From NCBI RefSeq assembly GCF_000429965.1, contig NZ_KE387006.1:63142-127141 (forward strand): a DNA stretch of 64,000 bases, given 5' to 3'. This document shows positions 44,573 through 51,722 of the stretch, piece after piece. The DNA comes from Desulfogranum mediterraneum DSM 13871. GTDB taxonomy: Bacteria; Desulfobacterota; Desulfobulbia; Desulfobulbales; Desulfobulbaceae. Each line of letters starts with the position of its first letter. Positions within the stretch are counted from its first letter, which is position 1. The notes below the pieces were generated by a model. That model was not told the origin of the DNA and ran no database searches. It saw only the letters and a list, made by a program, of their open reading frames with translations. A program made the translations under genes and the position numbers.

Positions 44573-45043
44573 ATGTTCATGAAGCGCAAACACACCCTGA
44601 TCCTGCTCGTCCTCTTCCTCTCCCTGCTGTTCACCGTTGACTCCGCCCTGGCTGCCATGGTGGCCATCAAGGGTGATGATATCAACATGCGCTCCGGCCC
44701 TGGCACCAAGTACAAGGTGCTCTGGAAACTGGATTCCGGGTTTCCCCTGAAAATTCTCAAGAAAAAGGGCAGCTGGTACCGGGTACAGGATTTTGAGGGA
44801 ACCATCGGCTGGGTCCACCGCAACGTCACCACCAGAAAGGGGCACATGATCGTTGATGTCAACAAGAAGAGCCAAAAACGAGTCAATGTCCGCAGTGGCC
44901 CGGGGACCAATAACCGGATCGTGGCCAAGGCCTACTACGGGGTGGTGTTCCGCACCCTGAAACAGAAGAGCGGCTGGGTCCAGGTGGAGCATGAAAAAGG
45001 GGTGCGGGGCTGGATCAAGCGCAGCCTGGTCTGGGGATTTTAG
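44573..45043 (+). CDS. Secreted protein with two bacterial SH3 domains
   Basis: A 156-residue protein with a signal peptide (about residues 1-28, MFMKRKHTLILLVLFLSLLF to ALAA). Two SH3b repeats follow, each with the INMRSGPGTKYKVLWKL / VNVRSGPGTNNRIVAK motif and a closing GW(V/I). Such domains bind cell-wall peptides or mediate contacts in the periplasm; no catalytic domain is attached. An alternative start two codons later (MKRKHT) would also serve. It stands alone between the polyferredoxin and bioC. Confidence 0.85.
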   Translation: MFMKRKHTLILLVLFLSLLFTVDSALAAMVAIKGDDINMRSGPGTKYKVLWKLDSGFPLKILKKKGSWYRVQDFEGTIGWVHRNVTTRKGHMIVDVNKKSQKRVNVRSGPGTNNRIVAKAYYGVVFRTLKQKSGWVQVEHEKGVRGWIKRSLVWGF

Positions 45044-45066
45044 CCCTCCCTGCCTGCTGAATTTCA

Positions 45067-45113
45067 GGCAGCGATGACTGTGCCCCTGCACCAGGGTCAT
45101 GGCCATCGCTGCC
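45067..45113 (+). terminator. Hairpin after the SH3 gene
   Basis: GGCAGCGATG (45067-45076) pairs perfectly with CATCGCTGCC (45104-45113), with further pairing inside. No T-run follows. Confidence 0.5.
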
Positions 45114-45219
45114 GGCCACCGCCCCTGGCCTGCACTTTCTTCCAGATTCATGGTTTCACTATTTGGCTGCTTCGGCTATAGTCTGACGCTCAGTGAACCT
45201 GAACTTATCCCCAGCAGCC

Positions 45220-45987
45220 ATGATTCCCGATAAAAAACTCATTGAACAGCGGTTTGCCAAAGCTGCAGCCACCTACGAAGAGCAGGCCGGTATCCAGAAC
45301 CAGGTCGCCGATCGACTGCTGCAGATGCTGGAGCGGGAACTCGGTCAGCCCCCTCGGACGGTCCTGGAGGTGGGCTGCTGCACAGGCCTGTTAACCGCCA
45401 AACTGGTGGCAGCTTATCCCCGGATGGAACGGTTCACCGTCACCGATCTCTCCCCCTCCTTCCAACCCTATATCGAAGAAAAGACCCGCTGCCTCCGAGG
45501 CTCTGCCTCTTTCCTGGGAGGCGATATCGAACAGTTGGAGCTCGAGGGCAGCTATGACCTGATCATCTCCTCATCCACCTTTCACTGGATCCATGATCTG
45601 CCCCGGCTCTTTGCCAAACTCCGCTCGCTCCTGACCCCGGAAGGGGTACTGGCCTTCTCCATCTATGGCGCGGAAAACCTCAAAGAGATCCGCCAGATCA
45701 CCGGAGTGGGCCTGCCCTACCAGAGCTTCAGCGCCATCCGGGCCTGTACCGGGGAACATTTCGCAGTCTGTGCAGCCGAACAGTGCTCCGAGTCTCTCTG
45801 GTTCCCCACCCCCCTGGCCGTACTCCAGCATCTCCGCCAGACCGGGGTCAATGCCCTGGGCTCAAAGGCCTGGACCAGAAAAGAACTCAGGCTCTTTATC
45901 CAGGAGTATGAACAGCTGTTCTCCGCTCCAGAGGGCGTGCAGCTGACCTATCACCCCATGTTTTTCATCGCCCGCCCCAGACCATAG
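45220..45987 (+). CDS. bioC: Malonyl-ACP O-methyltransferase BioC
   Basis: SAM-dependent methyltransferase of 255 residues that methylates malonyl-ACP to start pimelate synthesis for biotin. The N-terminus IPDKKLIEQRFAKAAATYEEQAGIQNQVADRL is the BioC-specific segment, then VLEVGCCTGLLTAKL is SAM motif I, and the substrate region reads DLIISSSTFHWIHDLPRLFAKLRSLLTPEGVLAFSIYG. The ATG at 45220 fits the family better than the in-frame GTG at 45193. With bioD 1 kb downstream it indicates biotin synthesis; a phosphodiesterase gene lies between them. Confidence 0.88.
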   Translation: MIPDKKLIEQRFAKAAATYEEQAGIQNQVADRLLQMLERELGQPPRTVLEVGCCTGLLTAKLVAAYPRMERFTVTDLSPSFQPYIEEKTRCLRGSASFLGGDIEQLELEGSYDLIISSSTFHWIHDLPRLFAKLRSLLTPEGVLAFSIYGAENLKEIRQITGVGLPYQSFSAIRACTGEHFAVCAAEQCSESLWFPTPLAVLQHLRQTGVNALGSKAWTRKELRLFIQEYEQLFSAPEGVQLTYHPMFFIARPRP

Positions 45988-46032
45988 CAGCCTGGCAGCA
46001 GGGAGAACAAGGGCAAGAGGAGCAGGGATAGC

Positions 46033-46869
46033 GTGAAGAGAAAACCTGCAGCCTGGCCTGATCACTTTTCCAGACCCCGCCTGATTGCAGCCCATCGCGG
46101 CTTCAGGGCCTGCTTCCCGGAAAACACCCAACTCGCCTTTTCAGCCGCCTGCGGCCGCTGTGACTTCCTTGAAACCGATATCCGCCTCAGCCGCGAGCTG
46201 ATCCCGGTGGTGATCCATGACCCGACCCTGAAGCGCACCAGCGACATCTCGGCCCGGCAGCAAGACCCGACGCTGCCCTGTCCGGGGAGCGCTCTGGTTG
46301 CAGAGTGCTCTCTGGCCGAGCTGCGCCTGCTTGATATGGGGAGCTGGTTTCTGCAGAGCGACCCCTTTGCCACCATCGCCTCGGGACAGGCAGACCGGGC
46401 AAAGCTGAGCGCAGCCATGCCCCAGCGGATCATGACCCTCAGAGAACTGCTGAACTGGGCCCGCAGCCAGGCCCTGCCCCTGAATCTGGAACTCAAGGAG
46501 CTGGAGCAGCCTGAGCAGGACCGGCTGGTGGTGGAGAGAGTGGTCAGAGAGATCCAGGCCCAGGATGCCCAGCCATGGGTGCTGATCTCCTCGTTCAAGC
46601 ACAGCTACCTCAGCCGCTGCCGTCTGCTGGACCCCACCCTTACCACCGCGGCCCTGGTGGCAGAACACCATCCCCCGGATCTGCTCAACTACCTCAAGGC
46701 CCTGGAAGTCAGCGCCTATCACCCCGAGGCTGCCATCATTGATCGGGAGCTGATTGCCCTGCTGCGCCGACAGGGACTGGCAGTCAATGTCTACACCGTC
46801 AACGAGGCGACCAGGCAGCAGGCGCTGTTTGCGGCAGGAGCCAACGCCATCTTTACCGATTTTTTATAA
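46033..46869 (+). CDS. Glycerophosphodiester phosphodiesterase
   Basis: TIM-barrel enzyme of 278 residues that cleaves glycerophosphodiesters to glycerol-3-phosphate. Catalytic blocks are LIAAHRGFRACFPENT (His, Glu-Asn), LETDIRLSRELIPVVIHDPTLKRTSD (Glu/Asp metal ligands and second His), LNLELKE and VYTVNEATRQQALFAAGANAIFTDF at the C-terminus. The start is GTG at 46033 with AGGAGCAGGG upstream. No signal peptide, so it is probably cytosolic (UgpQ-like). It sits between bioC and bioD, separated from bioD only by a repeat element. Confidence 0.9.
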   Translation: MKRKPAAWPDHFSRPRLIAAHRGFRACFPENTQLAFSAACGRCDFLETDIRLSRELIPVVIHDPTLKRTSDISARQQDPTLPCPGSALVAECSLAELRLLDMGSWFLQSDPFATIASGQADRAKLSAAMPQRIMTLRELLNWARSQALPLNLELKELEQPEQDRLVVERVVREIQAQDAQPWVLISSFKHSYLSRCRLLDPTLTTAALVAEHHPPDLLNYLKALEVSAYHPEAAIIDRELIALLRRQGLAVNVYTVNEATRQQALFAAGANAIFTDFL

Positions 46870-46872
46870 GGG

Positions 46873-47007
46873 TATCTTGAATAATCAGGTATCTTGTTCA
46901 AGACCAAGGCAGGCGAGAAAAATTACCACAGCTATATAAATGATATTCCGAGGATATTTTTTTAAATATAACGCAGAAATTGGACGAAATAACAACGATT
47001 CAAGGTA
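46873..47007 (+). mobile_element. MITE-like element copy B
   Basis: A 135-bp unit with inverted ends TATCTTGAAT (46873) and ATTCAAGGTA (46998-47007) and the shared core CCGAGGATATTTTTTTAAAT followed by ATAACGCAGAAATTGG. Its left half matches copy D at 34 of 46 aligned positions. It fills the whole gap between the phosphodiesterase stop and 21 bases before the bioD ATG, so bioD's promoter may lie inside it. No transposase is nearby. Confidence 0.6.
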
Positions 47008-47027
47008 GCCATAACTCGAGGAGCAGC

Positions 47028-47726
47028 ATGGAGAGCAAGCACAAGAGCATCAGCATCGTCGGCATCGATACCGACGTGGGAAAATCAGTGGTGACCGGCC
47101 TGTTGGCCGCCTACCTGGTGGCCGAGAACAGCAAGGTCACCACCCTGAAGCTGGTTCAGACCGGCTGCAGCGAAACCTCGGACGACATCCTGCTCCACCG
47201 CAAGCTGATGGGCAGCCCCCTGAGCCGCTACGACGAGGAACGGATCACCTGCCCCTACCTCTTCCCCTTTCCGGCATCCCCACGGCTGGCCGCCAGGATG
47301 GCCGGGACGACCATCGACCCCCAGGTCTTTGACCAGGCCATAACCACCCTCCAGGGCGCTTATGAGTGGTTGCTGGTGGAAGGGGCGGGCGGTCTGCTGG
47401 TCCCCCTGAACGAAAACCTGCTGCTGATCGATTACCTGGCTGCTCAAGGCCTGCCGGTGGTCCTGGTTACCTCTTCCAAACTCGGTTCCATCAACCACAC
47501 CAGATTATCCCTGGAAGCGCTAAAAAGCCGCAAAATGAAGCTTCTTGGCCTGGTCTACAATCTCCACAACCCGGGACCGCCTGAAATCGTTCAGGATAGT
47601 TTAGCGGAATGCAGGCAGGCGCTGAAGGACTACGACCTGGACGCCCCCCTGGTGGTCATGCCCGACACCAACGAGAGCCAGGCCGTCAACTGGCGGCCGC
47701 TGCTGGCGCCCCTGACGGCAGAGTGA
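47028..47726 (+). CDS. bioD: Dethiobiotin synthase
   Basis: ATP-dependent carboxylase of 232 residues that closes the ureido ring of dethiobiotin. It has the P-loop GIDTDVGKSVVTGLLAAYL, a substrate Lys/Thr segment TLKLVQTGC, the Walker-B-like VEGAGGLLVPLNENLLLIDYL and PVVLVTSSKLGSINHT. The ATG at 47028 has GAGGAG four bases upstream. The frame runs back to 46980, inside repeat copy B, but that extension is not conserved. It is convergent with arfB. Confidence 0.92.
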   Translation: MESKHKSISIVGIDTDVGKSVVTGLLAAYLVAENSKVTTLKLVQTGCSETSDDILLHRKLMGSPLSRYDEERITCPYLFPFPASPRLAARMAGTTIDPQVFDQAITTLQGAYEWLLVEGAGGLLVPLNENLLLIDYLAAQGLPVVLVTSSKLGSINHTRLSLEALKSRKMKLLGLVYNLHNPGPPEIVQDSLAECRQALKDYDLDAPLVVMPDTNESQAVNWRPLLAPLTAE

Positions 47727-47756
47727 AGAGGGGAAGGGAGCGCCCCCTGGCAAGGC

Positions 47757-48191
47757 TCAGCTGTCGCTGACCTTGCGCCGCTTGAGCTTGAGCTGGCCCC
47801 GCTCTTTTTTGGATTGGATCCGCCGTTCCTTGGCCCTGCGGGAAGGCCGGGTCTTTTTTCTGGGCCTGGCCACCTGCAGGGCACTGTTCAACAGGGCGGC
47901 AAAACGCTGCAGGGCGGCCTCCCGGTTGGCCAGCTGGGTGCGATGTTCGCTGGAATCGAGGTGAAAGATCCCGTCCCTGGTCAGACGCGAGCCCAGCCGG
48001 GCCCGGATCAGGGCCTTCTGCTCCTCGCTTAGGGAGGGGGAGCCCAGCAGATCAAAGCGCAGGGTCACCTTGGTGTTGACCTTGTTGACGTTCTGGCCGC
48101 CGGCACCGCCGGAGCGGGAGAATTGAAAGGAGATCTCCTTCAGGGGCAGACTCAGCCCGTGACCTATGACCAGCTCCTTATCCGACACCAT
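47757..48191 (-). CDS. arfB: Alternative ribosome-rescue factor ArfB (YaeJ-type peptidyl-tRNA hydrolase)
   Basis: Stop-codon-independent release factor of 144 residues. It carries the GGQ motif in SRSGGAGGQNVNKVNTKVTLRF (GGQ at about residue 31-33), whose Gln promotes peptidyl-tRNA hydrolysis, and a basic C-terminal tail (RPRKKTRPSRRAKERRIQSKKER) that inserts into the empty mRNA channel. Two ATGs lie in tandem; the one at 48191 gives the better spacing from GGAGG. Length and tail distinguish it from RF1/RF2 fragments. Confidence 0.92.
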   Translation of the reverse strand: MVSDKELVIGHGLSLPLKEISFQFSRSGGAGGQNVNKVNTKVTLRFDLLGSPSLSEEQKALIRARLGSRLTRDGIFHLDSSEHRTQLANREAALQRFAALLNSALQVARPRKKTRPSRRAKERRIQSKKERGQLKLKRRKVSDS

Positions 48192-48239
48192 CATCGACCT
48201 CCACGGCTCAGTGCTCAGTTAACCAGGGCTGTTCAGCCC

Positions 48240-48980
48240 TTAGAGGATCTGTTGAAGAAAGGCCTGACTGCGGGGATGTTCGGGGTTCTCGAAGAAGACC
48301 TCGGGCGGTGCCATCTCCACGATGGCGCCCTCATCCATGAAGACCACCTGATCGGCAACCTCCCGGGCAAAGCCCATCTCATGGGTCACCACCACCATGG
48401 TCATCCCCTCACGGGCCAGGGTGACCATCACCTCCAAGACCTCGTTGATCATCTCCGGATCCAGGGCCGAGGTGGGCTCATCAAAGAGCATGATCTTGGG
48501 CTCCATGGCCAGGGCGCGGGCGATGGCCACCCGCTGCTGCTGGCCACCCGAGAGCTGAATGGGATAGTGATGGGCCCGATCGCGCAGGCCCACCTTGTCC
48601 AGGAGGCTCAGGCCCAACTCCTCGGCCCGGTCCCTGGCCATCTTCTTCAGCTTGATCGGGGCCAGGGTCAGGTTTTCCAGGACCGACTTATGGCGAAAGA
48701 GGTTGAAACTCTGGAAGACCATGCCCAGCTCCATCCGCACCTGGTTGATGTCTTCCTCGGGGCTGGCGATGTCACGGCCATCGATGTAGATGGAGCCGGA
48801 GTTTATGGTCTCCAACTGATTGATGGTCCGCAGGAGGGTCGATTTCCCCGACCCCGACGGCCCGAGGACCACGACCTTTTCCCCGGCTGCAACCTCCAGG
48901 TTGACCCGGTCCAGGGCCTTAAACGAACCAAAATACTTGGTAACATCCTCTATCCGGATAATGGGGTCAGCGGCGTTCAT
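48240..48980 (-). CDS. Polar amino-acid ABC transporter, ATP-binding subunit
   Basis: GlnQ/HisP-class ATPase of 246 residues with Walker [18 protein letters not shown]-loop [10 protein letters not shown], signature [15 protein letters not shown], Walker [14 protein letters not shown] and switch His in [10 protein letters not shown]. It energises uptake with the permease immediately upstream, whose end it overlaps by 14 bases. The binding protein lies beyond the permease. The amino acid transported cannot be decided from sequence. Confidence 0.94.
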   Translation of the reverse strand: MNAADPIIRIEDVTKYFGSFKALDRVNLEVAAGEKVVVLGPSGSGKSTLLRTINQLETINSGSIYIDGRDIASPEEDINQVRMELGMVFQSFNLFRHKSVLENLTLAPIKLKKMARDRAEELGLSLLDKVGLRDRAHHYPIQLSGGQQQRVAIARALAMEPKIMLFDEPTSALDPEMINEVLEVMVTLAREGMTMVVVTHEMGFAREVADQVVFMDEGAIVEMAPPEVFFENPEHPRSQAFLQQIL

Positions 48981-49755
48981 AGTGGCTTAAGCGATGCTCC
49001 ATAATGCTGATGAGTTTGGAAAGGATCAGGGTGATCAGGAGATAGATCAGGGCGATCATGGTGTAGGTCTCAAAGTAGTTGAAACTCTCGGCCGCAAACT
49101 CCCGACCCCGCCTGAGGATATCCGAGACCGCCAGGATGGAGACCAGGGAGGTATCCTTCAACAGGGCGATGAACTCATTACCCACCGGCGGCAGGATGGT
49201 GCGCCAGGCCTGGGGCAGGATCACGTAGGCCATGGTCTGACGACGGTTAAAGCCCAGGGAGAGCGAGGCCTCGGTCTGGCCGAAATCGATGGACTTGATC
49301 CCGGCCCGGATCACCTCGCCCATATAGGCGCCGTAGCAGACCGCCATGGCCACCACTGCGGCAACGATATCCGGCACCCGGACCAGTCGCCCCAGGGCAA
49401 AGTAGATGTAGAACAGCTGCACCAACAGCGGGATACCGCGAACCACCTCCACGTAGAGGGAGGCGGCCAGGTTGATCAGCCGATTCTCTGAGATCCTGCC
49501 CAGGCCGGTCAACAGGCCGATGACGATGGCCAGGAGGATGGACATGATGGTCACCTGAAAGGTGATCAGGATGCCGTCGGGAATAAACTTGAGGATCTTC
49601 AGGTAGGGGTCGGGCTGCACCAGGGGCAGGGCAATCACCAGGATCAGCGTACCGATCAGGGCGATCCACCATGCAGAGACCAGCCCCTTATCATCTGGGC
49701 TGGGGATGGCCGCTCCGTCACCAACTTCGATTTTTTTCACATCCTGATCAGACAT
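48967..49755 (-). CDS. Polar amino-acid ABC transporter, permease subunit
   Basis: Inner-membrane permease of the HisM/GlnP class, 262 residues. A cytoplasmic N-terminus precedes a first helix (about 25-50) and the five-helix core with [39 protein letters not shown] (the typical family block) and the EAA loop [43 protein letters not shown]. It is longer at the N-terminus than minimal family members. The ATG at 49755 is used rather than GTG at 49764; no strong ribosome site is visible for either. A terminator separates it from the binding-protein gene upstream. Confidence 0.92.
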   Translation of the reverse strand: MSDQDVKKIEVGDGAAIPSPDDKGLVSAWWIALIGTLILVIALPLVQPDPYLKILKFIPDGILITFQVTIMSILLAIVIGLLTGLGRISENRLINLAASLYVEVVRGIPLLVQLFYIYFALGRLVRVPDIVAAVVAMAVCYGAYMGEVIRAGIKSIDFGQTEASLSLGFNRRQTMAYVILPQAWRTILPPVGNEFIALLKDTSLVSILAVSDILRRGREFAAESFNYFETYTMIALIYLLITLILSKLISIMEHRLSHYERR

Positions 49756-49791
49756 AGCGTTCACGGGCTAAGGTAGAGATAAAAGAAAGAT

Positions 49792-49820
49792 AAAAAAAAG
49801 CCGGGCTTGAACAGCCCGGC
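49792..49820 (-). terminator. Intra-operon terminator/attenuator between binding-protein and permease genes
   Basis: On the minus strand GCCGGGCT (49820-49813) pairs with AGCCCGGC (49807-49800), followed by eight T (49799-49792). It lies 20 bases after the binding-protein stop, so it should set a higher level for that gene than for the permease and ATPase. Confidence 0.85.
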
Positions 49821-49839
49821 AAGAGAGAGACAACAGGAT

Positions 49840-50574
49840 TTACTGGCCGATCCACTTCTTCTTGAGCTCAAGGTCAATCCCCTTGGCCTTGACCGCGGCA
49901 ATGCCCCGGTTGATCAGCTCCAGCAGCTCTTCGCTGCCCTTCTTCACGGGAACGCCGTAACTCTCGACCTTTCCGGTCTCGATGATGGCAGAGATCTTGA
50001 GGTTGTCCTTGTACTGCATCAGGGCGTAGTTGGCGGCAACCGGATCATCACAGACCACGGCGGCAATCCGACCCACGTTGAGGTCTTCCATGGCCAGGCC
50101 GATCTCATCGTAGGACTTGGCCTGCACCCCCTCTGCAGCCTTGATGGCAAAGTAGCCGGTGGTGCCGATCTGGCCTCCCACCTTCTTGCCCTTCAGATCG
50201 GCCAGGCTGGTGGCAGCGGAGTTTTTATTGACGATCAGGGCCTGACGCACGGTGAAGTAGGGCGCAGAAAAGCTCATGGCCCTCTGTCGTTCAGGGGTGA
50301 TGGAGACCGAAGAGACGATGGCGTCATACTTGCCGGCAGCCAGCCCGGCAAAGATCCCGTCCCAGGCGGTATTCTTGAAGACCGGGGTAAAGCCCGCCTC
50401 TTTTCCGGCAGCGGTCATGAAGTCGATGGCATAGCCCACCACCTGCTTGTCCGCATTGACAAATTCCATGGGAGGCCAGGTGGCATCGGTGGCAAAGACG
50501 ATGGTCTTCTTGGCCCAGGCCGGATTTGCAAAGACAGCAGCACACAACAGCGCCAGTAGTACTTTTTTCAACAT
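49840..50574 (-). CDS. Polar amino-acid ABC transporter, periplasmic binding protein
   Basis: Family-3 solute-binding protein of 244 residues with a signal peptide MLKKVLLALLCAAVFANPAWA. The mature part starts KKTIVFATDATWPPMEFVNADKQVVGYAIDFM, then IVSSVSITPERQRAMSFSAPYF (amino-acid binding Arg), DLKGKKVGGQIGTTGYFA and the late Asp in VVCDDPVAA. The ATG at 50574 follows GGAGGGAAAG; the frame is open for 50 codons further upstream without homology. It is the first gene of the transporter operon. Confidence 0.94.
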   Translation of the reverse strand: MLKKVLLALLCAAVFANPAWAKKTIVFATDATWPPMEFVNADKQVVGYAIDFMTAAGKEAGFTPVFKNTAWDGIFAGLAAGKYDAIVSSVSITPERQRAMSFSAPYFTVRQALIVNKNSAATSLADLKGKKVGGQIGTTGYFAIKAAEGVQAKSYDEIGLAMEDLNVGRIAAVVCDDPVAANYALMQYKDNLKISAIIETGKVESYGVPVKKGSEELLELINRGIAAVKAKGIDLELKKKWIGQ

Positions 50575-50816
50575 CTTTCCCTCCATGACATAGATAGTAG
50601 TTAGATTACTCCTGAACCCATGTACCACTCTCCTCCTGTCCAGGCAATAAAAAGGTGCAAAGGGTTCTCGCCATTGGAAAAAAAAACAAGCTCCGGGACG
50701 GAAAAGCAACGCAGTTTCCACCACAAACCAGAGGTTTCCCTTGACGACAAGGACTGGAAACCGTTATACAATCCTGGATACTTTCCAGCATTCCGCCCAC
50801 CTTAACGAGGGAAACC

Positions 50817-51437
50817 ATGCACATTGCAACCCGCTTGATGATTGCCAGTGTTTTCACCGGCACAGTGCTGCTCCTGGCCGGCTGCAGCTCTAAACCGATC
50901 ACGCCGTACAGCTCCGGGGCCAACACCAACATGCCCGAAGGAAAAGCCATCGATTACTCCACCCGCCAGGGGAGCGTTGTCGAAGAGATCGGTCCCAGTG
51001 AAGAGGCCCTGGACTCCATGGGCAAAGACGGCCAAGCCGTGGGCAGCTTTGCCACCACCGGCGACCAGAACAGCGAAGAGTACAAGAAGACCTACGGTCG
51101 CTCCTCCAGCCAGATGCAGCCCATCTACTTCGACTTTGACCAGTCAACGGTCCGGGGTGACCAGATCCCCCAGCTGGAGCATAATGCCGAGTACCTCAAG
51201 GCCAACCCCTCGGCCACGGTGATCGTTGAGGGCAACAGTGATTTCCGGGGCACCAACGAGTACAACCTGGCCCTGGGGGAACGGAGGGCCCTGAGTGCCA
51301 AAAACTACCTGATTGAGCTGGGGGTGGAAGAGTACCGGGTCCGCACCGTCAGCTACGGCGAGGAACGCCCCCTCTTTACCGGGGACAGCGACTTTGACTG
51401 GTCCCAAAACCGCAGGGACGACTTTGTCCTGGAGTAA
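50817..51437 (+). CDS. pal: Peptidoglycan-associated OmpA-family lipoprotein (Pal-like)
   Basis: Outer-membrane lipoprotein of 206 residues. The signal peptide ends in a lipobox LLLAGCSS (lipidated Cys at about residue 23), followed by a flexible linker and a C-terminal OmpA domain: IYFDFDQSTVRGDQIPQLEHNAEYLKANPSATVIVEGNSDFRGTNEYNLALGERRALSAKNYL, with the diaminopimelate-binding Asp/Arg positions present. It anchors the outer membrane to peptidoglycan. No tol genes are adjacent, so a Pal paralogue is possible. Confidence 0.9.
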   Translation: MHIATRLMIASVFTGTVLLLAGCSSKPITPYSSGANTNMPEGKAIDYSTRQGSVVEEIGPSEEALDSMGKDGQAVGSFATTGDQNSEEYKKTYGRSSSQMQPIYFDFDQSTVRGDQIPQLEHNAEYLKANPSATVIVEGNSDFRGTNEYNLALGERRALSAKNYLIELGVEEYRVRTVSYGEERPLFTGDSDFDWSQNRRDDFVLE

Positions 51438-51468
51438 GCGACCCTAGCTCGACAGACCAGCCGCTGCT

Positions 51469-51499
51469 CAGCCGGTTTTTCCCTTGGGAAAACCGGCTG
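51469..51499 (+). terminator. Long hairpin after the pal-like gene
   Basis: CAGCCGGTTTT (51469-51479) pairs with AAAACCGGCTG (51489-51499), extending inward toward CCC/GGG. The following bases are T-rich but interrupted. Confidence 0.65.
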
Positions 51500-51722
51500 C
51501 CTTGTTTCTGCCTTCCCCTGCTTTCCTCTCCGGAAGAGCCCTGCTCCCGGAAAGCCCGCCAAAAGGCCACGCCCCCTGCCCGCCTTCAACACGACCGCAA
51601 ACTCCCCTCTTCCGGGAAAGCTCCGGCAAGGCGCCTGCACGCTCCTGCCCCCTGAACCACCGCAGATGGGGTCATCCGGATCTCCCAAGGCATGCGCAGG
51701 ATCCTGTTCCGGGCAGAGGTCT

